From positions 5,323 to 69,322 of the forward strand of contig JBJKRL010000020.1 of NCBI GenBank assembly GCA_046704745.1: 64,000 nucleotides of DNA, read 5' to 3'. This DNA is from CAWGGS01 sp046704745 (GTDB lineage Bacteria; Desulfobacterota; Desulfobulbia; Desulfobulbales; Desulfocapsaceae). How positions within the stretch are numbered: the first letter of the stretch is position 1; each line of letters starts with the position of its first letter. Both the position numbers and the translations under genes were made by a program. A model generated the notes under the pieces. It saw only the letters and a list, made by a program, of their open reading frames with translations, had not been told where the DNA came from and ran no database searches. Shown piece by piece: positions 18,114 through 27,408 of the stretch.

Positions 18114-19061
18114 ATGGCGATTAGGCAACACACCCTCGATACTCCGTACATGGTTGGCCCGGTGCACGGTTATACGGTCGAAACAGCAGGAGAACTCGTT
18201 CTCATCGACACCGGGCCGCCAACTCCGCATACCGAGGAATATTGGCGAAGGCATCTGGATCTGTCACGGCTTCGTCATGTGTTGATTACCCATTGCCACA
18301 TCGACCATTATGGTTTGACCTCCTGGATGGAGAAGGAAACGGCGGCGACCATCTATTTACCGTATAGAGATGCTCTCAAGATACGAGGGCATGAAGCACG
18401 CCTTGAGGGGATTTACCAGGCCTTGCAGGAACTGGGTTTCGGGGATGAGTATCTGGAAAAACTGCAAAAGGTCTTAAAAAGCGGGTTGCTCTTCCCTCCA
18501 TTTCCGGAAAAATTTCGAGTCATAGAAGAGGATCTTCCCCAAAATCTGGGAATCGAGTACCTCAATTGTCCCGGGCATTCCCAGAGCGATCTTGTTTTTT
18601 TAGGAGAAGACTGGGCTGTCACCGGCGATGTGCTGCTGCGTGGAATCTTTCAGGCTCCTCTTTTTGATGTCGATCTTGAGACAGGGGAAAGGTTTCGCAA
18701 TTATGACGCCTACTGTGAGACCCTGGTGAAACTGGGCAGCATCCGTAACCGCCGGATCCTGCCGGGACACCGGGAACATGTGGGCAGTTTTGAGGAAACT
18801 ATTCTCTTTTATATAGGCAAGATGCTGGAACGGGTAAAGCAGCTCCTTCCCTATGCCGATGATGATAATGTTGCCCGGATCATCGATGAGATTTTCGGCA
18901 AAGACAGGATTGAACCGTTCCATGTCTTCATAAAGGCGTCCGAGATCGTCTTTATGAAAGATTTCCTGCAAGATCCGGACAGGCTCCGAGACGCCCTGAT
19001 CGCCACCGGCCTGTTTCCTGCTGTTTCCGATCATTTCCAGGCTGTAACCAGCCGCTTATAG
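18114..19061 (+). CDS. MBL-fold metallo-hydrolase
   Basis: A 315-residue metallo-beta-lactamase-fold protein. The metal-binding motif appears as THCHIDHYG (HxHxDH, about residues 60-68), followed by CPGHSQSDLVFL, WAVTGDVLL and LPGHREHVG, the later His and Asp ligands. Such proteins in fatty-acid loci often act as hydrolases on thioesters or related compounds; the substrate here is unknown. The start ATG lacks a strong ribosome site. It lies between the acyl-CoA dehydrogenase and the dienoyl-CoA reductase with 11 bp to the latter, so it belongs to the operon. Confidence 0.85.
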   Translation: MAIRQHTLDTPYMVGPVHGYTVETAGELVLIDTGPPTPHTEEYWRRHLDLSRLRHVLITHCHIDHYGLTSWMEKETAATIYLPYRDALKIRGHEARLEGIYQALQELGFGDEYLEKLQKVLKSGLLFPPFPEKFRVIEEDLPQNLGIEYLNCPGHSQSDLVFLGEDWAVTGDVLLRGIFQAPLFDVDLETGERFRNYDAYCETLVKLGSIRNRRILPGHREHVGSFEETILFYIGKMLERVKQLLPYADDDNVARIIDEIFGKDRIEPFHVFIKASEIVFMKDFLQDPDRLRDALIATGLFPAVSDHFQAVTSRL

Positions 19062-19072
19062 AGGACAAGGAC

Positions 19073-21076
19073 ATGAAAGATCCCCTTTTTACACCTATTT
19101 CCATCGGCACACTTTCCGTAGACAACCGGATCTTCATGCCGGCCATGCATATGAATATGTGTAGCAATTATAAGGTGACTGACCGACTGATCGATTTCTA
19201 CCGGGAACGGGCCGAAGGTGGGGCGGGCCTGATCAGCGTCGGCTTTGCCACCGTGGATAAGGTATCAGGCAATGCCGGTAATATCGGAGCGCATGACGAT
19301 GCCTTCATTCCCGGATTGGCGGCTCTTGCCGCCGCCATTAAAACCGGTGGGGCACGATGTGCAGTGCAGCTGAATCACGCCGGCCGGTATAATTCTTCAT
19401 TCTTGCTGGGCGGCAAAAAGCCGGTTGCGCCGTCAGCGGTTCCCTGCCGGATGACCAAAGAAACGCCACGGGAAATGGAGAAAGATGATATTTCGCAGGC
19501 AATCGGAAGTTTTGCCGATGCCGCAGGTCGCATTCAAGAGGCGGGGTTTGATATGGTCGAGATCCTGGCCGGGACCGGTTATCTAATCAGCGCCTTTCTC
19601 TCTCCTTTGACCAATCAGCGTAAGGATGAATACGGCGGAACGCTTCAAGGTCGGATGCGGTTCGGCCTTGAGGTGATCTCTGCTGTCCGAAGCCGCGTGG
19701 GGGCGGGGTTTCCGATCATGGTGCGGGTAAACGGCAACGATTTTATGCCGGATGGCATAGGCCGGCAGGATTTGCAGACCTTTGCCTTTCATTTGGTTGG
19801 GGCGGGAGCCGATGCCTTGTGCGTCAATGTCGGCTGGCACGAGGCTCAGGTTCCGCAGATCGTATCCAAGGTGCCGCGCGGGGTGTTTGCCTATATGGCG
19901 CGTGCTGTCAAACAGCAGGTAACGGTGCCTGTGATAGCAAGCCACCGGATCAACGATCCGCAGACGGCCAGGCGCCTGCTCACAGAGGGTTATAGTGATA
20001 TGGTGGCCATGGGACGTGCTCTTATTGCCGATCCGATGTTACCGAAAAAGGCACGGGCCAGGCGGGAGAACACCATCATTCACTGTGTCGCCTGCGGGCA
20101 GGGGTGTTTCGATAACCTCTTCAAAATGAAACCGGTGGAGTGCCTGTGCAATCCCCGGGCCGGTCATGAGGCCGAGATGCGGGTTGAACAGACGGCAAAG
20201 GCCCGCAAGGTCATGGTGGTGGGCGGCGGTCCGGCGGGGATGGCCGCAGCTCTTGCTGCAGCCGAAAAGGGCCATCATGTCACCCTGTATGAACGGGGAA
20301 TGCATCTTGGCGGACAACTGCATCTGGCAGGGGCTCCTCCGGGACGTGGGGAATTTCTTGGCCTGGCGGAAGATCTCAGCAGGCAGCTGGCTGACAGCAA
20401 GGTAAAGGTGGTGCTCAATTCCGAGGTGGATGGCAACCTCCTGGCAGCGCAGAGGCCGGATACCGTCATCCTGGCAACAGGTGGAGTCCCGATTAAGCCG
20501 GATATTCCTGGCGTGGAGTCGGATCATGTGATTCAGGCCTGGGATATTTTGTCCGGAGTTGGTCATACGCAAGAAAGAGTGGTTATCATCGGCGGCGGCG
20601 CGGTCGGGGTTGAGACGGCACTTCTTCTGGCCGAGCAGGGGACGCTTTCAGGAGAAGAGTTGAAATTTTTGCTGGTAAACGGCGCAGAGACCATGGAAGA
20701 GCTGCATCGCCTGGCAATATCAGGCAGCAAGAAGGTCACAATTGTCGAAATGTTGGATAGATTAGGAAATAATTTTGGAAAGTCAACCCGCTGGGGAATG
20801 CTCCAGGATGTGGAGCGCTATGGGATAGACGTCAGAATGAAAGCAAAGGTGGTAGAGATAGCAGCCGATGCAGTCAGGATTGAAATCGATGGAAAAATAG
20901 AGGAAATCCCTACCGATACTGTGGTCCTGGCCGTCGGCACCAAGTCTTATACCCCGTTGAAGAAGGAGTCCGTGGAACTTGGAATTCATTACCAGTGCGT
21001 AGGCGATGCCGAAAGTCCGGCAACCGTTTTTGAGGCCACCCATCAAGGATTCAGGGCCGGTCGGAGAATCGAATGA
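19073..21076 (+). CDS. 2,4-dienoyl-CoA reductase-like NADH:flavin oxidoreductase
   Basis: A 667-residue protein of the FadH type. Residues 1-330 are an old-yellow-enzyme TIM barrel binding FMN (RIFMPAMHMN near the start, LNHAGRYN in the middle). A 4Fe-4S cluster follows with CVACGQGCFDNLFKMKPVEC and a further CxCNP, spacing typical of the family. Residues about 375-667 are an FAD/NAD domain with VMVVGGGPAGMAAALAAAEK and a second fold VVIIGGGAVGVETALLLA. The enzyme reduces conjugated double bonds that arise when unsaturated fatty acids are degraded. It overlaps the thioesterase gene by 4 bp and extends the operon to unsaturated substrates. Exact substrate is inferred from context. Confidence 0.88.
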   Translation: MKDPLFTPISIGTLSVDNRIFMPAMHMNMCSNYKVTDRLIDFYRERAEGGAGLISVGFATVDKVSGNAGNIGAHDDAFIPGLAALAAAIKTGGARCAVQLNHAGRYNSSFLLGGKKPVAPSAVPCRMTKETPREMEKDDISQAIGSFADAAGRIQEAGFDMVEILAGTGYLISAFLSPLTNQRKDEYGGTLQGRMRFGLEVISAVRSRVGAGFPIMVRVNGNDFMPDGIGRQDLQTFAFHLVGAGADALCVNVGWHEAQVPQIVSKVPRGVFAYMARAVKQQVTVPVIASHRINDPQTARRLLTEGYSDMVAMGRALIADPMLPKKARARRENTIIHCVACGQGCFDNLFKMKPVECLCNPRAGHEAEMRVEQTAKARKVMVVGGGPAGMAAALAAAEKGHHVTLYERGMHLGGQLHLAGAPPGRGEFLGLAEDLSRQLADSKVKVVLNSEVDGNLLAAQRPDTVILATGGVPIKPDIPGVESDHVIQAWDILSGVGHTQERVVIIGGGAVGVETALLLAEQGTLSGEELKFLLVNGAETMEELHRLAISGSKKVTIVEMLDRLGNNFGKSTRWGMLQDVERYGIDVRMKAKVVEIAADAVRIEIDGKIEEIPTDTVVLAVGTKSYTPLKKESVELGIHYQCVGDAESPATVFEATHQGFRAGRRIE

Positions 21077-21594
21077 ACAGCTTCGATATGCTGCCGAAAC
21101 TGCTGGCCAAGGCTAGAGGCTCAAAGGGATGGCTTGCGATTCTGAATTTTACCCTGGGCAGGATTATTCCCTTCAACAGGCCGCACGGTTTTCATATTGT
21201 GGAACTCGGTGAGGGGCATGTCCGCACCGGCGCTTCATATAAGCGGGTCAACCATAATCATATCCGCGGCGTCCACGCCTGCGCCATAGCCACAGTAGCG
21301 GAATTTTCCGCCGGCTTGTTGCTGCTTTCACGGCTGGATCCTGCCAGATATCGTTTGATCATGTCAAAACTCGATGTCGATTATGTCTACCAGGCCAAGA
21401 TGGCGATTACGGCAGAAACGAGGCTGGACGATTCTACACTGCGACAGCAGGTTCTTAAGCCACTGGCCACAGAAGAATCATGTTCTATTATTATGGAGAC
21501 GCAAATCGCAGATGCAGCCGGTACCCTGATTGCATCAGCGCATACTACCTGGCAAATCAAACGCTGGGATAAAGTGAGGACGAAAGTGAAATAA
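21073..21594 (+). CDS. Hotdog-fold thioesterase-like protein (DUF4442/PaaI-like)
   Basis: A 173-residue protein with the single hotdog-domain pattern seen in DUF4442 proteins: RPHGFHIVELGEGHVRTGAS, then HNHIRGVHACAIATVAEFSA, the segment that aligns with the catalytic helix of PaaI/YiiD thioesterases. It probably hydrolyses an acyl-CoA, releasing CoA when beta-oxidation intermediates build up. It is translationally coupled to the dienoyl-CoA reductase (ATGA overlap). The fold call is good; the activity is inferred. Confidence 0.75.
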   Translation: MNSFDMLPKLLAKARGSKGWLAILNFTLGRIIPFNRPHGFHIVELGEGHVRTGASYKRVNHNHIRGVHACAIATVAEFSAGLLLLSRLDPARYRLIMSKLDVDYVYQAKMAITAETRLDDSTLRQQVLKPLATEESCSIIMETQIADAAGTLIASAHTTWQIKRWDKVRTKVK

Positions 21595-21673
21595 CGATAA
21601 CTCTTCAGGAACACTTCACTTCTTCACGATCATAATGATCAGCATTCTCATGGTAAAGCAGAAAGAGATAATT

Positions 21674-21853
21674 CGGTGGAGGTCATCGCTTCCGGCCGCT
21701 GCTCTGCGGCCATATCGCCGGTACACCACGGCTGACAGACAGGCCGTCTCCCTGGCCTGCCGTCATTTGCGGACGGCCCGTCCGCAACCCTCCGGGCCTC
21801 ATATGGAACACCTGCGGGCTTCCGCGATGCGTCCGGAAGCGATGACTTCCACC
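21674..21853. mobile_element. MITE-like element with 25-bp terminal inverted repeats
   Basis: About 180 bp bounded by inverted repeats: the left arm starts GGTGGAGGTCATCGCTTCCG (21674-21698), and the right arm (21829-21853) is its reverse complement with only two mismatches over 25 bp. The interior has short complementary stretches and no gene. A partial, reversed, more diverged copy lies at 25513-25594. No target-site duplication is evident. I infer a non-autonomous mobile or extragenic palindromic element. Confidence 0.65.
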
Positions 21854-21939
21854 TCCTGGGGTAGAAAAGGAAATGTATAAATCGGATGACCCAAATTTAA
21901 ACCAATAACTTTTGACTTCAATCGTGGCAGGTGAAGACC

Positions 21940-23637
21940 ATGTTGCTATTCAATCCGAAAAAACTTGAGCGGGAGTATGCCGATGAGCGCTCCCGTGAGC
22001 TGGTGGAGAAGACCATCGCCTTTTTTGAGAACAAGGGGCTGAAGAAGATCAAGGAAGATGATCAGGGCAAGGTCTGGTACCAGGATTTTCTTGATTTTAT
22101 AAAAGAAGAACGGATTTTTGCCGACCTTCTAACCCCGTCAGCCTATGGTGATGGAAAAACACGCTGGGATATGTGGCGGCTCTCGGAGTTTAATGAGGTG
22201 CTGGCCTTTTACGGTCTTTGCTACTGGTACGCCTGGCAGGTGACGATCCTGGGGTTGGGACCCATTTGGATGGGCGACAATGAGGAGGCGAAAAAGAAGA
22301 CGGCAGCCCTTCTGCGAGACGGTGGTGTTTTCGCCTTTGGCCTTTCCGAGCGGACCCATGGCGCCGATCTCTATTCCACTGAAATGACGCTTGTCCCGCA
22401 ACCCGACGGCACATATCTTGCCCGCGGCTCTAAATATTATATAGGCAACGGCAACTGTGCAGCCCTGGTTTCGACCTTCGGTAAGATGGCGGATTCCGGT
22501 GATTACGTCTTTTTCACCGTTCAAACGGATCACCCGAACTACCAATGCGTCAAGAAAATAGATACATCCGGTGTTCGTCAGGCATATGTGGCTGAATTTG
22601 CCTTGCACGACTACCCGATTACCGAGGCGGAGATCCTGTCGAGCGGGGAACTTGCCTGGAACTCATCGCTCAATACCATAAACATCGGCAAATTCGAGCT
22701 GGGTTGCGCCTCCATCGGCGTTGCCACCCATGCTTTTTACGAGGCTTTGAACCATGCCGCGGGCCGGGTGCTCTACGGACGGAGGGTCACCGATTTTCCG
22801 CATGTAAAAAAACTCTTTACCGAAAGCTATGCCCGCCTGATTGCCATGAAACTGGTGGCCTGGAGGGCTGCCGATTATCTGCGGGCAGCCTCAGATGAGG
22901 ACCGGCGTTACCTGCTCTTCAACCCCATCGTAAAAATGAAGGTGACAGGCCAGGGCGAAAAGGTGGTTGGTCTTTTGCATGAGGTGATCGCCGCCAAAGG
23001 GTATGAGCAGGACACCTATTTCGAGATGGCCATCCGGGATATCGGAATGCTGCCGAAGCTGGAAGGCACCGAGCATGTCAATATGGCGCTGATCATCAAG
23101 TTCGTGAAAAATTATTTCTTTGCTCCGGTTGACTACCCAAAGGTACCGAAGATGTGTGAGGCAGGAGACGACGCCTATCTCTTCCGGCAGTTTACCGGGG
23201 GACTGGCCAAAATTCGTTTTCCCGATTACCGCCTTGCCTACGAAGGAAATAATCTTGAAAACGTGGCGATTTTTCGTGAACAGGTGGAGCTGTTCCGCAC
23301 GCTTTTAGTCACGGTGCCGCCAAATGAGATCCAGATGAAGGATATCGACTACATGCTGGCGGCTGGAGAACTCTTCACCCTGATCGTCTATGCCCAGCTG
23401 GTTCTGGAAAATGCGCGGATCTCTAGGGTGAGCAACGATCTCGTTGAACAGATATTTGCCTTTATGATCAGGGATTTTTCAGGCTTTGCCCTGCGGATGG
23501 TCCTGAGTTATGAGAATTCTGAAGCCCAGGAAGAGATCTTTCGGTCCATGATCAAAAGACCTGGACAAGACAAGGGAAGTTTCGGCCGGGTTTGGGATAC
23601 GGTCTTGGCCTTGAAGGATCAGTACGTCAGTCAATAA
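21940..23637 (+). CDS. Acyl-CoA dehydrogenase (second, divergent)
   Basis: A 565-residue acyl-CoA dehydrogenase-like flavoprotein unlike the first one in the operon. The central flavin-binding stretch is GGVFAFGLSERTHGADLYST followed by GSKYYIGNGNCAALVSTFGK. The helical C-terminal half includes KKLFTESYARLIAMKLVAWR and a further extension of about 150 residues. I set the start at ATG 21940, 6-7 nt after an AGGTGA; a GTG three codons earlier is also possible. It follows the inverted-repeat element, so it may have its own transcript. Substrate unknown; the neighbourhood suggests fatty or aromatic acyl-CoA. Confidence 0.82.
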   Translation: MLLFNPKKLEREYADERSRELVEKTIAFFENKGLKKIKEDDQGKVWYQDFLDFIKEERIFADLLTPSAYGDGKTRWDMWRLSEFNEVLAFYGLCYWYAWQVTILGLGPIWMGDNEEAKKKTAALLRDGGVFAFGLSERTHGADLYSTEMTLVPQPDGTYLARGSKYYIGNGNCAALVSTFGKMADSGDYVFFTVQTDHPNYQCVKKIDTSGVRQAYVAEFALHDYPITEAEILSSGELAWNSSLNTINIGKFELGCASIGVATHAFYEALNHAAGRVLYGRRVTDFPHVKKLFTESYARLIAMKLVAWRAADYLRAASDEDRRYLLFNPIVKMKVTGQGEKVVGLLHEVIAAKGYEQDTYFEMAIRDIGMLPKLEGTEHVNMALIIKFVKNYFFAPVDYPKVPKMCEAGDDAYLFRQFTGGLAKIRFPDYRLAYEGNNLENVAIFREQVELFRTLLVTVPPNEIQMKDIDYMLAAGELFTLIVYAQLVLENARISRVSNDLVEQIFAFMIRDFSGFALRMVLSYENSEAQEEIFRSMIKRPGQDKGSFGRVWDTVLALKDQYVSQ

Positions 23638-23670
23638 TAGGCTGAAGCTTGCAGGTTTTTAAGGAAAAAC

Positions 23671-24125
23671 ATGGGACATCATCTTGACGGCAAAGATTCG
23701 CTTGTTCCGCTCATCGACCGGTTGAATAAATAGCCCATCGGCCTCTTTGATAACGACAAGCCTTCCTTTATCTGTAATTGTTGCTCCTGCTGCTGTGAGC
23801 TTCTGGGCGGCATTCGTCAGGGTTTCATCAACGGGGTGGCCAAGGCTGGGTTTATGGCCAATGTGGATCAAAAAACCTGCATCGGCTGTGGACTCTGTGC
23901 CAAGGCCTGCAATACGCAGCCCTCGAAATCACAGAAGCGGATGAGAGTAAAAAACGCAGTCTTCGGGTCCGGGAAGACATGTGTCTCGGCTGCGGGGCCT
24001 GTATCGACACTTGCCCGACCGGCTCGCTCACCATGAGACGGATCGAACGTCCTCCGATCCCGGAAAAGAAAAAGGATCTCTTTGTCAAAATCCTGAAGGA
24101 AAAAAACGGTTCGCTCCGTTTTTGA
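23671..24125 (+). pseudogene. 4Fe-4S ferredoxin-type protein relic
   Basis: A start MGHHLDGKDSLVPLIDRLNK is followed by an in-frame TAG at 23731. The same frame continues PIGLFDNDKP, then after a frame change FICNCCSCCCELLGGIRQGF, and a ferredoxin domain with DQKTCIGCGLCAKAC. A second frameshift near 23920 leads to ALEITEADESKKRSLRVRED and MCLGCGACIDTCPTGSL, ending at 24125. The order of these blocks matches longer (about 370-residue) deltaproteobacterial proteins with a CxCCxCCC motif and two 4Fe-4S clusters, with the middle missing. One nonsense codon, two frameshifts and a deletion mean it is dead. Confidence 0.8.
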
Positions 24126-24424
24126 TCAGCAGCATAAAAAAAAGGGTCCTCAATACCTTCCGTTTGTCCCATTAACCTGACGTATATCCGAAAATCGGTC
24201 AAGCTCCTATGCATTGCGATCATCTCGCTTTTTATCATTTGTTGTGCTCGCCCCGTGAGAATGGACGTTTGTGGGAAAATTCGCCGAATTATTGTCTCTT
24301 CATGATTAACCCCGGAGTTTCTCTTAAGAAACCCAAAATCTAGCTTTTATATCCTCAGGCTGTTAATATAAAGAAAATTTAAATCCATCAGCTACTGGGA
24401 AACCTATTGACTCAATGGGATAAT

Positions 24425-25456
24425 ATGACAGTTTTTGAGGTTCCGTCCCCGCAGGAAAAGGATCTGCTGCTTTTTCTCGAATCAATCGGAGTCATACTAC
24501 CGACTGACGATTCTTCCATGCCAGATGATTATCTCGTAATCCGGCTCGATCCCGAACCAGCTTCCCTTTTCGATGCTCATGAGAATAAAGCTGTGCTCCT
24601 TTCCTACAGGATAAGCGGTCGGGTATTTCCGATATCAGTTATTTTTCTTAAAAAAAACGGAGGAATACAGTTTTGCCATTCCAGCCTGCTCCTGGAATCT
24701 TATGCGCATCAGGAAGATATTGTGCCGGTTCTCAGGAAGGCTGTTGCAGATTTTTTTTCACTCGATTTCAAAATTATTTTGGGAAATCTTGAGCCGTCGT
24801 GGATCGATTCCAATCTTACCGGACAGTTGGATTGTCGGATTTACTGGAATGCCAAACCGGACATGAAGGTGGTGACGGACCTGTTTTTAGAGAAATTAGG
24901 AGAAATTCCCGACATTCCTCTTTTCCCGACCGTTTACTACTACAATAATCCCTATGATGAAAATCTCCTAGAAGCAGCCTTTCTCGATATGGTTGGGTGC
25001 AAAGAAAGCCTGATGTTGGGAAGCGGGGCCGGCTTGGAAGCGGTTTGTGTGGCCTTGAAATACGGGATTTCGGTCGATGCAGTCGATATCAATCCGATAG
25101 CCGTTGCCAACACCATTGCTGCATGCCGGCGGACCGGCACGGACCATCTGGTTCATGCCTGGGTCAGCAACGGATGGCGAAAGGTCGATAAGACCTATGA
25201 CGCCGTCTTATTTGAAGCACCGCTGGCAACTGATGTTCCGCAGGTGACGGACCCCAATCGCTATGATATCGGAGGAAAACTGCTCAAAGAAATCTTGTCG
25301 GGGCTTCCCGCCCATCTCAATCCCGGCGGCAGGATGTATCTGATGTCCTGTCCTGACCTTTCGCCGTACATTCCGGCCAATGGACTCCAATGGAAACCAC
25401 TTCGATATTTTCAGGCCAAGAGTCATGTGGCGATCCATAAGATCTGGCTGAAATAG
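24425..25456 (+). CDS. Class I SAM-dependent methyltransferase-like protein
   Basis: A protein of about 343 residues of unknown target. The C-terminal half carries a Rossmann-type S-adenosylmethionine fold: LMLGSGAGLEAVCVALKYGI (motif I), VDAVDINPIAVANTIAACRR (motif II acidic residue), then YDAVLFEAPLA and NPGGRMYLMSC. The N-terminal 180 residues are mixed alpha/beta with no motif I recognise. An in-frame TTG six codons upstream (24407) is an alternative start; neither has a strong ribosome site. The gene stands alone, with a ferredoxin relic before it and a repeat fragment after it. Confidence 0.65.
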   Translation: MTVFEVPSPQEKDLLLFLESIGVILPTDDSSMPDDYLVIRLDPEPASLFDAHENKAVLLSYRISGRVFPISVIFLKKNGGIQFCHSSLLLESYAHQEDIVPVLRKAVADFFSLDFKIILGNLEPSWIDSNLTGQLDCRIYWNAKPDMKVVTDLFLEKLGEIPDIPLFPTVYYYNNPYDENLLEAAFLDMVGCKESLMLGSGAGLEAVCVALKYGISVDAVDINPIAVANTIAACRRTGTDHLVHAWVSNGWRKVDKTYDAVLFEAPLATDVPQVTDPNRYDIGGKLLKEILSGLPAHLNPGGRMYLMSCPDLSPYIPANGLQWKPLRYFQAKSHVAIHKIWLK

Positions 25457-25512
25457 CAGATTTTATTCATTCAACTCAATTGTACCAATCTATAAAACAG
25501 GATGTCAAATAT

Positions 25513-25594
25513 GCCGATCAGGGACTCCCAGTCTGCCAGCCACGGTGCAGAGGCTTTTCGCTGCAGGACGACGCCCGGAAGTGACGACCTTCAC
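25513..25594 (-). repeat. Diverged partial copy of the 21674 element
   Basis: Read on the minus strand this begins GTGAAGGTCGTCACTTCCGG and continues into CACCGTGGCTGGCAGACTGG, parallel to the left arm and interior of the element at 21674 (which has CACCACGGCTGACAGACAGG). Only one arm is found. It lies in the gap between the methyltransferase and the PocR-PAS sensor; the rest of that gap shows nothing. Confidence 0.5.
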
Positions 25595-25774
25595 TGGATT
25601 GTTTTATCCTGCTATCCCCAAAGGTTGCGTTAACCGGATCTATTGTCTTGAAAAAATAATGTGATGAACAAAATACAAAAGAACAACGTCTTTTGGGATA
25701 TTGGACGAGGAAATTAGAATTGATTAAAAAAGTTATTTGCCCTAAATTTCTTTATAAGAGGAACAAAACACGAG

Positions 25775-27397
25775 GTGGGCATGAAACCGAAACATTCTCC
25801 TTCGCCTGATCTTAACATTAAAGATCTCATCGACATTCCCGGTCTGCAGAATTTGACAGACAGTTTCAGCCGGTTGACCGGGATTTCTTCCGCCATCCTC
25901 AGCCTTGAAGGGGAGGTGCTTACCACTAGCGGCTGGCAGACGATCTGTACCGATTTTCATCGAAAATACCCTGGCACGGCCAAGCGGTGTCTGGAGAGCG
26001 ACACTGTTTTAGCCGGTCAAGTGGCGAGTGGAGAGAAGTGCACTCTTTATAAATGTAAAAACGGATTAGTAGATATCGCAACACCGATAGTCATAGACGA
26101 TATGCATATCGGCAATCTGTTTACCGGCCAATTCTTTATCGATCCGCCGGATATCGATATTTTTGCCCGGCAGGCGGAAGAATTCGGTTTTGACAAGACG
26201 TCCTACCTCGAAACGTTGGCAAAGGTGCCGATTTTTTCTGTAGAGAGGATTCAACAGGCGATGAATTTTCTCATAGATCTGACGGTTATTATCGGCAACA
26301 TGGGCAAGGACAAACTGGAGCTGTTTGCCCTAAATAAACATTTGGAACAACGCATTGAGGAGCGAACCTCTGAGCTTCGGGCCGAGATTCAGGTTCGGAA
26401 AAAAGCTGAATTTGAACTTCAACAGAGTAAGGCATTTCTTGACTCGGTCTTTGATGCCATCCAGGATGGCATAAGTGTTTTAGATCAAGATCTCAGAATC
26501 TTACAAGTAAACAAGACCATATGCCGTTGGTATCCGCAACTCCCGGCGTCGATTGGTGAAAAATGCTATACGATCTACCATGGACGTTCCAAACCTTGTA
26601 AAAAGTGCCCTGCATTACGTGCGATTGTCAGCGGAAAAATGGAAATGGAAGAAGTTCCTTACACCATCGACGGAGACGCCGTGGGAACCCAGGAACTCTT
26701 TTCTTTTCCCATGCTCGATGGTGCTGGAAAAGTTAAGGGAGTAGTCGAATACGTTCGCGATATCACAAAACGAAAACTTGCCGAAGAACAGATCAAAATA
26801 GAGAAAAAATTTTCCGAATCCCTCATAAACAGTCTGCCCGGCATCATGTATGTCTTTGATCGATCGGGCCGATTTTTACGCTGGAATAAAAATTTCGAGG
26901 AAGTTTCAGGCCATCCTGCAAACCAAATCAAAAAGATGGTCCCTCTTGATTTCATAGCGCTGGAGGACAGAGCGAGAGTCAAGAGGTCCATTGAAAAAGT
27001 CTTTCGCGAGGGAGATGCCGATATCGAGGCGGGGTTTATAACCGGAAAGGAGGAAGCTATTCCCTACCTGTTAACCGGCTACAGGTTTATCCAGGGAGAA
27101 CGGAACTATCTTATCGGGATCGGCATTGACATTTCCGATCGGATTGAGGCGGAAAAAGAAAAAGAGGAACTGATTGAAAAACTCCGTGAGACCCTTTCGC
27201 AAGTGAAGCAGCTGAGCGGACTGTTGCCCATCTGTGCTTTATGTAAAAAGATCAGGGATGATAAAGGGTATTGGAATCAGATTGAGTCGTATATAAAGAA
27301 ACATTCGGAGGCAAATTTCAGCCATGGCCTTTGTCCCGATTGCGCCAAAAAGCTGTATCCCGACCTTAATCTTTGGAACTCTACGGAATCCGAGTGA
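25775..27397 (+). CDS. PocR-PAS-PAS sensor protein without kinase domain
   Basis: A 540-residue cytoplasmic signalling protein. Residues about 12-180 match a PocR ligand-binding domain (LQNLTDSFSRLTGISSAILS, later KRCLESD, CTLYKCKNGLVDIATPIVID and GNLFTGQFF), which uses cysteines and binds small molecules. A coiled coil (LFALNKHLEQRIEERTSELR) links to two PAS domains, about residues 225-340 and 345-460. The C-terminus has LPICALCKKIRDDKGYWNQI followed by LCPDCAKKLYP, a CxxC...CxxC end common on PAS proteins of this phylum. There is no histidine kinase, GGDEF or DNA-binding output, so it must work by protein contact or the cysteine tail is the output. RBS GAGGTGGGC supports the start. Confidence 0.82.
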   Translation: MGMKPKHSPSPDLNIKDLIDIPGLQNLTDSFSRLTGISSAILSLEGEVLTTSGWQTICTDFHRKYPGTAKRCLESDTVLAGQVASGEKCTLYKCKNGLVDIATPIVIDDMHIGNLFTGQFFIDPPDIDIFARQAEEFGFDKTSYLETLAKVPIFSVERIQQAMNFLIDLTVIIGNMGKDKLELFALNKHLEQRIEERTSELRAEIQVRKKAEFELQQSKAFLDSVFDAIQDGISVLDQDLRILQVNKTICRWYPQLPASIGEKCYTIYHGRSKPCKKCPALRAIVSGKMEMEEVPYTIDGDAVGTQELFSFPMLDGAGKVKGVVEYVRDITKRKLAEEQIKIEKKFSESLINSLPGIMYVFDRSGRFLRWNKNFEEVSGHPANQIKKMVPLDFIALEDRARVKRSIEKVFREGDADIEAGFITGKEEAIPYLLTGYRFIQGERNYLIGIGIDISDRIEAEKEKEELIEKLRETLSQVKQLSGLLPICALCKKIRDDKGYWNQIESYIKKHSEANFSHGLCPDCAKKLYPDLNLWNSTESE

Positions 27398-27408
27398 AAA
27401 TTTTCACC

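Noticed and set aside
23731..23733. In-frame TAG in the ferredoxin relic considered as pyrrolysine or recoding
   Set aside because: The same gene has two frameshifts and a deletion, so a nonsense mutation is the simpler reading.
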